Of a stretch of DNA of 64,000 nt, positions 9,348 to 18,736 are shown piece after piece; within the stretch, counting starts at the first letter, position 1, and each line of letters opens with the position of its first letter. Position numbers and translations under genes: made by a program. The stretch lies in assembly GCF_900115565.1 (NCBI RefSeq), contig NZ_FOWW01000002.1, forward strand, positions 793,160 through 857,159. Reading direction: 5' to 3'. The notes below the pieces were generated by a model that saw nothing but the letters and a program-made list of their open reading frames with translations, was not told the DNA's origin and did not search any database. The DNA is from Amycolatopsis arida. GTDB taxonomy: Bacteria > Actinomycetota > Actinomycetes > Mycobacteriales > Pseudonocardiaceae.

Positions 9348-9472
9348 GCCCACTCCTCACTGCCGGCGGTCGGTTCGTCCGGGTCGTCCGCCCGGTCGGG
9401 GCGGGACTCCACACCACCTCCAGCCTGCCGGAAACCACCCGGAAGGTCGGTACCGGGCGAGACGTTGACCAC
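9344..9472 (-). CDS. possible small acidic ORF coupled to DUF3159 gene
   Basis: A 42-codon frame starting at GTG 9472 ends with DDPDEPTAGSEEWA and shares a GTGA stop/start overlap with the DUF3159 gene. Its acidic tail looks protein-like, and the position is where an OB-fold gene sits in related genomes, so it may be a decayed remnant. There is no clear ribosome site. Low confidence. Confidence 0.25.
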   Translation of the reverse strand: MVNVSPGTDLPGGFRQAGGGVESRPDRADDPDEPTAGSEEWA

Positions 9473-9639
9473 ACCCACAAGGCCCGGTGAGTAATGCGGA
9501 TGCCCCGGCCACCGACTTAGGGAGACTATGACATCCGAGCAAACCGACGGTGGCGTAGCTGGGACCGGCCGGGGCATGCTCAAGGTTTTGATCAGGGGAT
9601 TGCTGCTTCTTGGCACGCGCCGTTGGGAGGAGACGCAGC

Positions 9640-10452
9640 GTGAGCACATTCGACAGTTACGTGGCGCTCGGTGACAGCTTCACCGAGGGCCTGAACGACC
9701 TGCGTCCCGACGGCACCTTCCGCGGCTGGGCCGACCGGCTGGCCGAGATCCTCGCCGAAGGGCGCCCCGAGTTCCGCTACGCCAACCTCGCGCTGCGCGG
9801 CAAACTGCTCGGCCAGATCGTGGCCGAGCAGCTCCCGATCGCCCTGGAGATCAGGCCCGACCTCGTCACGCTGTGCGCCGGCGGCAACGACATCATCGTG
9901 CCGGGCGCCGACGTGGACACCGTCGCCGAGCAGTTCGAGCAGGCGGTGGCCGCGCTGCGCGCCGCCGGCATCACCGTGGTGATCTTCACCGGCCCGGACA
10001 CCAAGTCGATGTCGGTGATGAGCGTCCTGCGCGGCAAGGTGGGGATCTACAACGCGCACCTGTGGGCGATCGCCGAGCGGCACGGCGCGAAGGTCGTCGA
10101 CCTGTGGGCGATGGACCCGCTGCACGACCCGCGGGTGTGGAGCGACGACCGGCTGCACTTCACCGCCGAGGGGCACCGGCGGATCGCGCTGCGCACCGCC
10201 GAGGTGCTCGGCGTGCCGACCGAGGCCGACTGGCGCGCGCCGTGGCCGGAGCCCGACTCGCCCGCCAACTGGATCACCCTGCGCCGGTCCGACCTGGAGT
10301 GGACCAGGACGCACCTGCTGCCGTGGATCGGCCGGCAGCTGCGCGGCCGGTCCATGGGTGACGGGCTGCGGCCGAAGCGGCCGACGCTGGCGCCGCTGGT
10401 CGAGGCCCCCGCCGAGGCCGAGCCCGGCGGCGGCCTCGGCCAAGCCTGCTGA
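9640..10452 (+). CDS. SGNH/GDSL hydrolase
   Basis: A 270-aa esterase/lipase-like enzyme. Block I GDSFTEGL carries the nucleophile Ser (about residue 13), block III is CAGGNDII (Asn oxyanion residue), and block V DDRLHFTAEGHRRIA supplies the Asp-His pair. No signal peptide is seen, so it is probably cytoplasmic. The GTG at 9640 is preferred to one at 9610 because GGGAGG lies 9 nt upstream. The natural substrate is unknown. Upstream at 9529 and 9574 are tiny ORFs that I do not accept as genes. Confidence 0.85.
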   Translation: MSTFDSYVALGDSFTEGLNDLRPDGTFRGWADRLAEILAEGRPEFRYANLALRGKLLGQIVAEQLPIALEIRPDLVTLCAGGNDIIVPGADVDTVAEQFEQAVAALRAAGITVVIFTGPDTKSMSVMSVLRGKVGIYNAHLWAIAERHGAKVVDLWAMDPLHDPRVWSDDRLHFTAEGHRRIALRTAEVLGVPTEADWRAPWPEPDSPANWITLRRSDLEWTRTHLLPWIGRQLRGRSMGDGLRPKRPTLAPLVEAPAEAEPGGGLGQAC

Positions 10453-10559
10453 TCCCCACCACCGGACGCGCTCGGATCGCGCGACCCGCGCATTCGGGCT
10501 TACCGTCCGGCTACGTCGCCCCGCCGTGGCTGGCCGAGCTCGCCCGGAGGGCACCAGGG

Positions 10560-10841
10560 CGCCCGAGGAGGTCGCCGCCCTGCTGGCCGAGGCACCGCCG
10601 GGCACCGTCGTCGCGGTCGGCGGGCCCGTCGCCCGCGCACCGGCGGCGAGGACGACCGCAGGTGGAGATCGAGGCCAGGGCGCCGTGCGGGAGGGGTCGC
10701 GACGCCGTGGCTGTTCGGGCAGATCTGGCTTTGGTTGCTGGTCGCGTTCACGCTGGGGCCGCGGTGACCGCGCTGCTGCTCGCAACGCGGCCCGCGCGGC
10801 CGGACCCGACCCGAGGAGCGCGAGCCGGGCTCGGGCCGTGA
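10560..10841 (+). pseudogene. decayed gene for a small membrane-anchored protein
   Basis: Three short protein-like stretches lie in successive frames: PEEVAALLAEAPPGTVVAVG, then WLFGQIWLWLLVAFTLG, then AAVTALLLATRPARPDPT up to a stop at 10839. The second and third would join into one helix if a single base were restored near 10768, where GGG CCG CGG TGA would become GGC GCC GCG GTG. This looks like a membrane-anchor gene broken by at least two frameshifts. The parent family is not certain. Confidence 0.35.
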
Positions 10842-10957
10842 GGTGCGGAGCTGATAAGTTCGACCACCGCGGTGCGCGTTCCACCTGGCGCGTCCTTCCA
10901 CCCTGGCAGGCCCTTCCCGGCCGGAGTCGTCCGCCACGAGCACGGCAAGGAGGCTGA

Positions 10958-11464
10958 ATGCCGCTCCCGCACTGGACAGCGGAGAACCTTCTCCCGCCCG
11001 GGCGGCATCCGGCCGATCTGTCCGACCTGTACGAACGGTGCGTCTGGGACGCGCCACGGCGCAACGAGCGGGAGAACCTGTTCGGCGCGCTGAGCGGGTA
11101 CCTCGGCGTGGTGACCCGGCTGGTCCCGACGGGCAGGGCGTGGATCAGCGGCGGGTTCACCACCCGGTACGAGGACGGCCCCTACGACGTCGACGTGCTG
11201 CTGCTGCCCGACGACTGGGGCAGCCTCAAACGGCTGGACGGCCCGGCCAGGGCGGCGTTCTACGGGCTGCTCACGCTGCGCGGGGTCATCGTGGAGCAGC
11301 CGGTGATGTACCTCGACCAGGTGCAACCGGTCGGCGGCCTGCTGGACGGCTTCCTCTGCCATCCGGGCGACGAGGAGGCGTGGGCGGCGGCATGGTCGAC
11401 GGTGCGCGGGCCGCACGGGCCGGTGGACGGGCTCGCCAAGGGGTTCGTGGAGGTGACGTGGTGA
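10958..11464 (+). CDS. DUF6932-like protein, possible nucleotidyltransferase fold
   Basis: A 168-aa protein of unknown function. The stretch WISGGFTTRYEDGPYDVDVL resembles a nucleotidyltransferase core, in which a GG turn is followed by a D-x-D pair (GPYDVDVLLLP, about 72-82). C-terminal MYLDQV and GFVEVTW would complete a small alpha/beta fold. It overlaps the next gene by 4 nt (GTGA), so the two are made together. Such compact two-gene units are often toxin/antitoxin or defence modules, but nothing here proves it. A decayed gene lies upstream and a 21-bp repeat cluster lies downstream of the pair. Confidence 0.6.
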   Translation: MPLPHWTAENLLPPGRHPADLSDLYERCVWDAPRRNERENLFGALSGYLGVVTRLVPTGRAWISGGFTTRYEDGPYDVDVLLLPDDWGSLKRLDGPARAAFYGLLTLRGVIVEQPVMYLDQVQPVGGLLDGFLCHPGDEEAWAAAWSTVRGPHGPVDGLAKGFVEVTW

Positions 11465-12390
11465 TCGGACGCTCGACCGGCTCGGCCCCCGAGGTGGCGC
11501 AGGGCTGGGGTGGGGTGAGCTTCCGCCGGATCGCGGACGGCATCCCCGGCGGCACCTGGCTGGACGACCTCGCCAGGGCCTCGGCGATGGCCGCGCACGC
11601 GAAGTTCGAGCGCACCTGCCGCTCGCCGCTGCTGCGGGTGTCGATGCTCGGGCCCACCCAGCTCGACGCGTACACCTTCTCCGACATCGGCAGGGCGCTG
11701 CAGGACGCCACCGCGAAGATCGGCCACATCGTGCGCAACCCGCAGGGCGAGATCACCTCGGTGCAGCCCGCCGACCGGGAGAAGGCGCCGCTGATCCAGC
11801 GCGGGCAGGCGGGCAACACGATCTTCTTCGGGTTCCCCGACATCTCCGCCGACGACGCGCTGATCCACGACGGCATCGAGACGCTGTCCGAGCGCGCGGT
11901 GAAGGAGCTGTGCGACTTCCTGCCGGTGAACGGCTCCGATGACGGCGCGCTGGACGCGGTGCTGCTGCAGCGGGAGACCGTGCGCAACGCGGTGAGCGAC
12001 ATCGTGAACGCGGTCGCCAAGAACGCCGGCATCGGGCTGACCCTCACGCCCACCACCGGCGAGGAGATGGCCCGCAGCATGACCACCGAGCAGGCCAGGA
12101 TCCTCCAGGGCAGCCTGCGCGAGTCCCGCGAGGACGTCGGGTACGAGACGGTCACCGGCCGGCTCGACGGCGTCCGCACCCGGCGGCGCATCTTCTACCT
12201 GGAGCGGGAGACGGGGAGCACCATCCAGGGCGCGGTGGCACCGGACCTCCTCGACGAGATCAAGCTCAACCTGGACCGCCCGGTCACCGCCCGGCTCCGC
12301 GTGGTCCGCACCACCACCATCGACGGCCGCCGCGGCCGCCCGGTCTACGAACTCCTCGAGATCCGCTCCGAAACCAGCCTCTTCGACTAA
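11461..12390 (+). CDS. uncharacterised partner of the DUF6932-like protein
   Basis: A 309-aa protein I do not recognise. It starts at the GTG overlapping the upstream stop and has no signal peptide or membrane segment. The N-terminal half is mixed helix/strand (AAHAKFERTCRSPLLRVSML). The middle has IFFGFPDISADDALIHDGIE, and a helical region runs DIVNAVAKNAGIGLTLTP. A C-terminal beta-rich part is seen at RRRIFYLERETGST and RLRVVRTTTIDGRRG. The strict coupling implies a functional pair. The long upstream extension of the same frame is an artefact of GC-rich sequence. Confidence 0.6.
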   Translation: MIGRSTGSAPEVAQGWGGVSFRRIADGIPGGTWLDDLARASAMAAHAKFERTCRSPLLRVSMLGPTQLDAYTFSDIGRALQDATAKIGHIVRNPQGEITSVQPADREKAPLIQRGQAGNTIFFGFPDISADDALIHDGIETLSERAVKELCDFLPVNGSDDGALDAVLLQRETVRNAVSDIVNAVAKNAGIGLTLTPTTGEEMARSMTTEQARILQGSLRESREDVGYETVTGRLDGVRTRRRIFYLERETGSTIQGAVAPDLLDEIKLNLDRPVTARLRVVRTTTIDGRRGRPVYELLEIRSETSLFD

Positions 12391-12401
12391 CCCAGCGCAG
12401 C

Positions 12402-12483
12402 TGTGTCCGCGCCCTGCGCGCACGTGTCCGCGTTCCGTGCACGCGTGTCCGCGTTCCATGCACGCGTGTTCGCCGTTCCCGTC
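12402..12483. repeat. 21-bp-period repeat cluster C
   Basis: Four tandem units spaced 21 nt lie between converging genes. The central ones read GTGTCCGCGTTCCGTGCACG plus one base, and outer units are degenerate. Same family as the clusters at 2988, 21656 and 40310. Confidence 0.8.
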
Positions 12484-12541
12484 GCCGCGTTGGCCAGTGG
12501 CGTCGTCCGCGGGGCTCCCGAAGATCCCCGAAAGTAAGTGA

Positions 12542-12578
12542 CCGGCCGGCGCCTCCCCCTAAAGAGAGCGCCGGCCGG
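12542..12578. terminator. strong GC hairpin between converging genes
   Basis: Arms CCGGCCGGCGC and GCGCCGGCCGG enclose a loop containing CTCCCCCTAAAGAGA. It has no T-tract, which is common in actinomycetes, and its position between converging genes suits a bidirectional terminator. The 343-nt gap otherwise holds only repeat cluster C; I see no gene in it. Confidence 0.5.
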
Positions 12579-12733
12579 CGGTGACGGACCCCCTGCGAAT
12601 CCGTCGCGAACCGCGGGACCCTCCCCTGTACCCGCGGCGGGCACCTCCCACAGCGGCCTCTCCCCCGAGACCGCTGCCCTCGGCACCGGTTCGAGACCGT
12701 ACTCCAAACGGCCGCGCCGTCACTAAACGTTCG

Positions 12734-15529
12734 CTAAGTGCCGAACGGCGGCAGTTCCGAGATCTCGTTCCGGATGTCGTCAACCAACTTCGGGTTCACT
12801 CGTTCGTGTAATTCCAGCGACACGATGAGCTGCTCACGCGCGCCAGCGAAGTCCCCGCGCGCCCGCAGGGTCCGCCCGAGCGTCCGCCGGGCCACTCCCT
12901 CCTGCAACGTGAACCCCCGCGCCTCCGCGAGCTCGATCGCCTCCTCCGCGTACCGCTCCGCCTCCTCGTGTGCCCCGATCGCCAGGTGCAGCTCGGCCAG
13001 GTTGTTCAGCGACACCACCGCGTACCCGTCGTCGCCGAGGGTTCGGTCGATCTCCAACGCGCCGAACTGGTGCCCGATCGCCTCGGCGAGCCGGCCGGAG
13101 CGCTTCTCCGCCTCCGCGCAGTTGTTCAACGCCTGCCCCCGCAACGCGAGGTCGCCCAACCGCTCGGTCTCCTCGATCGCCCGCCGCAGGCTGGCGATCG
13201 CCTCGTCGTAGCGCTCCCACTGGGTCAGCGCGCACCCTAGATGGATCTCCGCCGAGATCACCAACCGGTCGTCGCCGAGGTCGCGGGCGATCTCCAGTGC
13301 CTCCTGCGCGTCGGTGAGGCTGCCCTCGTCCAGCCCGAAGGTCAGCGCCACCGCGCACCGGGAGATCAACAGCCAGCACCGGCCGAGCGCGCTGCCCGAC
13401 TCGCGTGCCGCGGTCAGCCCGAGCTCGACCAACTCCCACCACTCGTCCCAGCACGACCGCACCACCTGGTAGGTGTGCGCCACCCTGGCGAGCTGCCACG
13501 CCTCCTCGTACCGCCCGGCCGCCATGGCCTGTCGGATGGTCGCCACGACGTTCGCCCACTCCCCGGCGAACCACTCCAGCGCCTGGTCCACATCGGCCAG
13601 CGGCGGCACGGCGGCGTCCGGCAACAGGTCGGTGAAGTCGAGCGGGTCCACGATCCGCAGCAACCGCCGCCGCGCCCGGTCGGCCACCGCCCGGTGGTAC
13701 CGCAGCGACCGCGCCAGCACCTCGGTCAGCGCCTCCGCGTCGAGCTCGGCCTCCGCCAGCTCGCGAACGTAGAGCCGGACCAGGTCGTGCGGGACGAAGC
13801 CGTCCCGCCGCGGCTCGGCCAGCAGGTGCTGCGCCGCCAGCGCGCGCAGCCGGCGCCGGGCCTCCGGCACGCCGATGTCGCACACCGCGGCGACCAGGTA
13901 CGGCCCCGCCGAGTCCACGGCCAGCGCGCCGAGTACCCGCAACGTCTCGGCCAGTTCGCCGGGAAGGCCCCGGCACGAGACGTCGAGCGCGGCGCGGACG
14001 CTGGTGTCGGTCCCGTCCAGGTCGAGCGCGGCCAGCCGGGTGCGCTCGTTCGCCAGCTCGGCCAGCAGGTCGTCGGCGGCCCAGTGCGGCCCGGCCGCGA
14101 GCCGCGCCCCGGCGATCCGCAACGCCAGCGGCAGGTACCCGCACAGCTCCGCCAACCGCGCCCGCCCCTCGCCGGGGCCGGCCAGCTCCTCGATCATCCC
14201 CACCGCCGCGGCGGCCGGCAGCACGTCCAGGGTGCGCACTCTGGCCGCGTTGCTCGCGACCAGCCCGTCCAGCCGGGCCCTGCTGGTCACCACCGCGACC
14301 GACCCGCCGCCGGTCGGCAGCAGCGGCCGCACCTGCTCGGCCGACCTCGCGTCGTCCAGCAACACGAGCATCCTCCGCCCGGCCAGCAGCGAGCGGTACA
14401 GCGCGAGCCGCTCGGGCAGTCGCTCCGGCACGTCCGGGCCGGCCACGCCGAGCCCGGTCAGGAAGTGGGTGAGCACCTCCGCCGGCCGCGACGCCGGCTG
14501 GCGTGGGTCGAAGCCCCGCAGCGCGGCGAAGAGCACCCCGTCCGGGAACGCGGCGGCCGCGCGGTGCGCCCACCACACCACCATCGCGCTCTTCCCGACG
14601 CCGGGCGGGCCGGTGACCACGCCCACCGCGGGGCCGCCCTCGCCGGCGCCGGCGCGCAGCCGGTCCAGCCACGCCAGCTCGACCTCCCGCCCGGTGAGCC
14701 GGGGCACCGCCGCCGGCAACTGCGCGGGCACCACCCTGCCGGTCCCGGCGGGCTCCGCGAGGTCGTCCTGCAGCAGCCGGTCGTGCAGCGCGCGCAGCTC
14801 CGGCCCGGGGTCGAGCCCGAGCCGGTCGGTGACCTGCCGGGACACCTGCCGGTACACGTCGAGCGCGTCGGCGCGCCGGCCGGCCCGGTACAACGCGAGC
14901 ATGAGCTGGCCCACGGTCCGCTCGTCCGCCGGATTCTCCCGGACCAACGGGGCCAGCTCGGCGATCAGCTCCGCGTGCCGACCGAGCTCGAGGTCGGCGT
15001 CCACCCGCGCGCGGTGCACCGCCTGCCGCAGCTCCTCCAGCTCCGGCACCGCCAGCGGGCGCGGGACACCACCGAGCACCCGGCCGTGCCACAGTGCGAG
15101 CGCCTCCCGCAGCAGCTCGGCGCGCCGGGCCGGTGCCGCGGCCGCCGCGCGGTTCAGCAGCGCTCTGGCCCGGTGCACGTCGACCCGTTCGGGATCGGCC
15201 GCGAGCTGGTACCCGTTGGGCGTGGTGCGCACCCGGACCGCGCCGGACCGCTCGGCACCGGTGGGGCCGTACACGGACCGCAGCACCCTGCGCAGGTGCG
15301 AGACGTTGCCGTGCACGATGGTGCGCGCCGTCGCCGGCGGGTCGTGCCCCCACAGCGCGTCGATGATGTCGTCGAGGGTGACCACCTTGTTGACGTCTCG
15401 CGCGAGCAGCGCCAGCAGCCCCCTCACTCCCGGTCCCCCCACCGGGACCGGCCGACCGTCGACCACCAGCTGCACCGGCCCCAGAAGTTGAATTCGCACG
15501 TCAGGCGTGTCGAGATCGCCTTCGTTCAC
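12734..15529 (-). CDS. AfsR/SARP-type regulator with NB-ARC and TPR domains
   Basis: A 931-aa transcriptional regulator of the AfsR/DnrI class. Domains in order: an OmpR-like winged helix (RIQLLGPVQLVVDG, NVSHLRRVLRS, about 8-100), a bacterial transcriptional activation domain (about 100-245), an NB-ARC ATPase with P-loop TGPPGVGKSAM near 305-312 and LVLLDDARS as Walker B, then C-terminal TPR repeats (LNNCAEAEKRSGRLAEAIGH, LNNLAELHLAIGAHEEAERY). The GTG at 15529 is selected because GGGGGAG lies 6 nt upstream; 49 upstream codons are rejected. No biosynthetic cluster adjoins it, so its targets are unknown. Confidence 0.88.
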   Translation of the reverse strand: MNEGDLDTPDVRIQLLGPVQLVVDGRPVPVGGPGVRGLLALLARDVNKVVTLDDIIDALWGHDPPATARTIVHGNVSHLRRVLRSVYGPTGAERSGAVRVRTTPNGYQLAADPERVDVHRARALLNRAAAAAPARRAELLREALALWHGRVLGGVPRPLAVPELEELRQAVHRARVDADLELGRHAELIAELAPLVRENPADERTVGQLMLALYRAGRRADALDVYRQVSRQVTDRLGLDPGPELRALHDRLLQDDLAEPAGTGRVVPAQLPAAVPRLTGREVELAWLDRLRAGAGEGGPAVGVVTGPPGVGKSAMVVWWAHRAAAAFPDGVLFAALRGFDPRQPASRPAEVLTHFLTGLGVAGPDVPERLPERLALYRSLLAGRRMLVLLDDARSAEQVRPLLPTGGGSVAVVTSRARLDGLVASNAARVRTLDVLPAAAAVGMIEELAGPGEGRARLAELCGYLPLALRIAGARLAAGPHWAADDLLAELANERTRLAALDLDGTDTSVRAALDVSCRGLPGELAETLRVLGALAVDSAGPYLVAAVCDIGVPEARRRLRALAAQHLLAEPRRDGFVPHDLVRLYVRELAEAELDAEALTEVLARSLRYHRAVADRARRRLLRIVDPLDFTDLLPDAAVPPLADVDQALEWFAGEWANVVATIRQAMAAGRYEEAWQLARVAHTYQVVRSCWDEWWELVELGLTAARESGSALGRCWLLISRCAVALTFGLDEGSLTDAQEALEIARDLGDDRLVISAEIHLGCALTQWERYDEAIASLRRAIEETERLGDLALRGQALNNCAEAEKRSGRLAEAIGHQFGALEIDRTLGDDGYAVVSLNNLAELHLAIGAHEEAERYAEEAIELAEARGFTLQEGVARRTLGRTLRARGDFAGAREQLIVSLELHERVNPKLVDDIRNEISELPPFGT

Positions 15530-15665
15530 GTCCGCTCCCCCACGGTCGTTCTTCAGCGATGGCGGCACGGTATCGCGAAGCGACGGTCCCCGTGGGAGGT
15601 TCGGAGCGATCTCCACCGGCTGGCCGAATGGTTGCCGACGGGGCAAACAGGACGAAACAGATAGG

Positions 15666-15700
15666 CCCCTGGCCACCAGTCCCGATCTGCTGGCCAGGGG
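15666..15700. repeat. perfect 10-bp inverted repeat
   Basis: CCCCTGGCCA and TGGCCAGGGG flank a 15-nt loop upstream of the AfsR-like gene. It could be a terminator for rightward transcription or a regulator site. The gap from 15530 to 15860 holds no convincing gene. Confidence 0.45.
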
Positions 15701-15860
15701 TCCACCCGGTGTTGCCGGTCAGCGACCTCGCAGGACGGGCCGCCGAGTGCGTCGCCGGCGGCGGCGCGGGGGCTCACCCCGAGCAGGAACCCGGACCACC
15801 GCTGACGACGAAGGCCGCGCGGGCGCCAGGGGGCGTCCGCGTGACCGGCACAACATAACA

Positions 15861-15899
15861 GGGCGCGGTCGGACCGCTACCGGCGGCCCGACCGCGCCC
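15861..15899 (-). terminator. terminator of the ectABCD operon
   Basis: A perfect 12-bp stem (GGGCGCGGTCGG with CCGACCGCGCCC) and 15-nt loop lies 15 nt after the ectD stop. On the ect strand it is followed by TGTTATGTTG, a T-enriched tail. Confidence 0.8.
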
Positions 15900-15913
15900 C
15901 TGGCGACCCGCGG

Positions 15914-16816
15914 TCAGCGGGTGATGGGTGTGAAGTCGCGGCTCCCGATGAAGCTCGGCCGCGCCTTGCTCGCCGCGAACGGCTCGACCAGCGCGTTCTC
16001 CACGCTGTTGAACACCAGGAAGATGTTCGAGCGCGGGTACGGCGTGATGTTGTTGCCCGACCCGTGCATGATGTTCGAGTCGAACCACAGTGCCGAGCCC
16101 GCCGACCCGGTGAACTGGTCGACGCCGTACTCGGCGGCCAGCTTCGTGATGTCGTCCTCGCTCGGCACGCCGATCTTCTGCTCCTTGAGCGAGGTCTTGT
16201 AGTAGTCCTCCGGCGTCTCGCCGACGCACTGCACGAACGTCCGCTGCGAACCCGGCATGACCATGAGCCCGCCGTTGAACGGGTAGTTGTCCGTGAGCGC
16301 GATCGAGCAGCTCACCGCCCTCGGCCGGGGCATGCCGTCCTCGGCGTGCCAGGTCTCGAAGTCGGAGTGCCAGTAGAACCCGGTGCCCTTGAACCCGGGC
16401 ATGTAGTTCACCCGGCTCTGGTGCACGTAGACCTCGGAGCCGAGGATCTGCCGGGCCCGGTCGAGGATCCGCGGGTCGCGCACCAACTCGCTGATCAGCT
16501 CGCTGATCCGGTGCACCTCGAAGATGGACCGAACCTCACCGGAGGCCTTCTCGGTGATGACCCGCTCGTCGGCCTTCAGCTCCTCGTCCGAGGACAGCCG
16601 GACCAGTTCCTGCCAGTAGCCCTGCACCTCGGCCGGGGAAAGCAGCCCCTCGACGATCGTGTAGCCCTTGGCGTCGTGCGCGGCCAGCGTCGCCGCGTCC
16701 ATGGGGCCGTCCGACTCCGTGCCCCACACCGTGGGGTCGGTGCGCTCGATGAGCCCACCCTCACCCGGGATGCGTGTCGGGTAGTGGTCCTCGACTCGGG
16801 TGTCGGTCAGCGTCAA
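15914..16816 (-). CDS. ectD: ectoine hydroxylase
   Basis: Fe(II)/2-oxoglutarate dioxygenase that converts ectoine to 5-hydroxyectoine. The 300-aa product carries FYWHSDFETWHAEDGMPRPR with the HxD iron ligands, and the distal iron His in MHGSGNN. The TTG at 16816 (LTLTDTRVEDHYPTR) is chosen because GAGGAGG lies 8 nt upstream and this matches the usual N-terminus of actinobacterial EctD; a GTG at 16837 is an alternative. It is the last gene of ectABCD and is followed by a terminator. Confidence 0.93.
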   Translation of the reverse strand: MTLTDTRVEDHYPTRIPGEGGLIERTDPTVWGTESDGPMDAATLAAHDAKGYTIVEGLLSPAEVQGYWQELVRLSSDEELKADERVITEKASGEVRSIFEVHRISELISELVRDPRILDRARQILGSEVYVHQSRVNYMPGFKGTGFYWHSDFETWHAEDGMPRPRAVSCSIALTDNYPFNGGLMVMPGSQRTFVQCVGETPEDYYKTSLKEQKIGVPSEDDITKLAAEYGVDQFTGSAGSALWFDSNIMHGSGNNITPYPRSNIFLVFNSVENALVEPFAASKARPSFIGSRDFTPITR

Positions 16817-16908
16817 GCTGCTCGCCTCCTCGTTCACTTCCGTGGTGTTGGTTGCCCCGTTCCTTCCGTGGTGGTGGGAGGGGCTCTCGTCAGCCGGGAA
16901 GTCCCTGG

Positions 16909-17319
16909 TCAGGCGCCCTGCGCCGGTTCGTCCTCCTCCCGCACGAGTGGGTACACGCCGTTCTCGTCGTGCACCTCCCGGCCGGTCACCGGCGGGTTGA
17001 AGACGCACAGCGTCCGCATCTCGGTCTTCGGGCGAACCTGGTGTTTGTCGTGGTTGTTGAGCAGGTACAGCGAACCCGGCTTGAGTTGGTAGGTCTCACC
17101 GGTCGCCTTGTCGGTGAGCTCGCCCTCGCCCTCGATGACGAACACGGCCTCGATGTGGTTGGCGTACCAGAAGTCGTTGACCGTGCCCGCGTAGAGGGTG
17201 GTCTCGTGCACCGAGAACCCGGCCTTCTCCTTCGCCAGGATGATCCGCTTGCTGCGCCAGTTCGGCGTCTTGATGTCGGCCTCGGTGCCGGTGATCTCGT
17301 CGAGGGTGCGGACGATCAA
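16909..17319 (-). CDS. ectC: L-ectoine synthase
   Basis: Cupin that cyclises N-gamma-acetyl-diaminobutyrate to ectoine. The 136-aa product begins IVRTLDEI and contains [32 protein letters not shown] and CVFNPPVTG, all typical of EctC. The start is TTG at 17319, with GGAGAG six nt upstream. It lies 92 nt before ectD and 116 nt after ectB. The TTG start may lower its translation relative to ectB. Confidence 0.95.
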   Translation of the reverse strand: MIVRTLDEITGTEADIKTPNWRSKRIILAKEKAGFSVHETTLYAGTVNDFWYANHIEAVFVIEGEGELTDKATGETYQLKPGSLYLLNNHDKHQVRPKTEMRTLCVFNPPVTGREVHDENGVYPLVREEDEPAQGA

Positions 17320-17435
17320 GTCTTTCTCTCCTTCAGTGTCCTCTTGGCCTCACTCCTCCCACCTCCGCTCCTCCCTCGCGGGGGCTCGGTCGATGCTCGG
17401 CGGTCGTCGCGAGGCCGGTGCTCTCGGGTGGGGCC

Positions 17436-18683
17436 TCAGCCGGCGAGAACGGCCTCGACCGACTCGCGGATGATCTGCAGCCCCTGGTCGAACTCATTGT
17501 CGGACGTGGTCAGTGGCGGCAGCAGCTTGGCCACCTCACCGTCCGGGCCGGACGTCTCCATCAGCAGGCCGCGCTCGAACGCCGCGGCGCAGACCCTGCC
17601 GGCCAGCTCGCCGCTGCCGAACTCCAGCCCGCGGGCGAGCCCGCGGCCCTTGGCGGTCACCCCGGAGTGGGACTCGGCGATCTCGGTGAGCGCGGCACCG
17701 ACCCGCTCGCCCTTGGCCCGAACCGACTTCTCCAGCTCGTCGTCCCGCCAGTAGGTGCGCAGTGCCTCGGTGGCGGTGACGAAGGCCGGGCTGATGCCGC
17801 GGAAGGTGCCGTTGTGCTCACCCGGCTCCCACACGTCGAGGTCCGGCCGGATCAGGGTGAGCGCCATGGGCAGCCCGTAGCCGCCGATCGACTTGGACAG
17901 GCAGACGATGTCCGGCTTGATGCCGGCGTCCTCGAAGCTGAAGAACGGGCCGGTGCGGCCGCAGCCCATCTGCACGTCGTCCAGGATCAGCAGGATGCCG
18001 TGCCGCTGGCACAGTTCCGAAAGGCCCCGCAGCCACTCCAGCCGCGCGGCGTTGATGCCGCCCTCGCCCTGCACGCTCTCCACGATCACGGCGGCCGGGT
18101 CGTTCAGCCCGCTGCCGGAGTCCTCGAGCAGCCGCTCGAAGTAGAGGAAGTCGGGCATGGCGCCGTCGAAGTACTGGTCGTAGGGCATCGGCGTGGCGTG
18201 CACCAGCGGGATGCCGGCGCCGCCGCGCTTCATCGAGTTGCCGGTCACCGACAGCGCGCCCAGGGTCATGCCGTGGAAGGCGTTGGTGAAGTTGATCACC
18301 GACTCCTTGCCGGTCACCTTGCGCGCCAGCTTCAGCGCGGCCTCGACGGCGTTGGCGCCGCCGGGACCGGGGAAGATCACCTTGTAGTCCAGCGACCGTG
18401 GCTTGAGGATCACCTCGTCGAGGGTCTCCAGGAAGTCCCGCTTCGCCACGGTGAACATGTCGAGCGCGTGGGTGACGCCGTCGCGGGAGATGTAGTCGAG
18501 GAGGGCCTGCTTCAGCGCCGGGTTGTTGTGTCCGTAGTTGAGCGCTCCGGCCCCGGCGAAGAAGTCAAGGTAGGCCTTGCCGTCCTCGGCGTACAGCCAG
18601 CTGCCCTGCGCCCGGTCGAACACGACCGGCCAGCCACGGCTGTAGCTGCGTACTTCGGACTCGAGCGTTTCGAAGATGCTCAC
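17436..18683 (-). CDS. ectB: diaminobutyrate-2-oxoglutarate transaminase
   Basis: PLP aminotransferase of class III that makes L-2,4-diaminobutyrate from aspartate semialdehyde. The 415-aa product starts [19 protein letters not shown] and has [55 protein letters not shown] and the PLP-lysine in [10 protein letters not shown]. The GTG at 18683 is preceded by GGAGCAAG. Upstream codons in the same frame belong to the ectA antiframe and are rejected. It is the second gene of ectABCD. Confidence 0.95.
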   Translation of the reverse strand: MSIFETLESEVRSYSRGWPVVFDRAQGSWLYAEDGKAYLDFFAGAGALNYGHNNPALKQALLDYISRDGVTHALDMFTVAKRDFLETLDEVILKPRSLDYKVIFPGPGGANAVEAALKLARKVTGKESVINFTNAFHGMTLGALSVTGNSMKRGGAGIPLVHATPMPYDQYFDGAMPDFLYFERLLEDSGSGLNDPAAVIVESVQGEGGINAARLEWLRGLSELCQRHGILLILDDVQMGCGRTGPFFSFEDAGIKPDIVCLSKSIGGYGLPMALTLIRPDLDVWEPGEHNGTFRGISPAFVTATEALRTYWRDDELEKSVRAKGERVGAALTEIAESHSGVTAKGRGLARGLEFGSGELAGRVCAAAFERGLLMETSGPDGEVAKLLPPLTTSDNEFDQGLQIIRESVEAVLAG

Positions 18684-18736
18684 CTTGCTCCGTCTCCTGA
18701 CTTTCGTGTCGTGCTCGCCATGTCCGGGGTGGACAC

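Noticed and set aside
9529-9561. Ten-codon ORF after AGGGAG
   Set aside because: Too short, with no leader-peptide hallmark and no regulated biosynthetic gene behind it.
9574-9690. Small ORF MLKVLIRGLLLLG-type before the SGNH hydrolase
   Set aside because: It overlaps the hydrolase start in another frame, with no family support or ribosome site.
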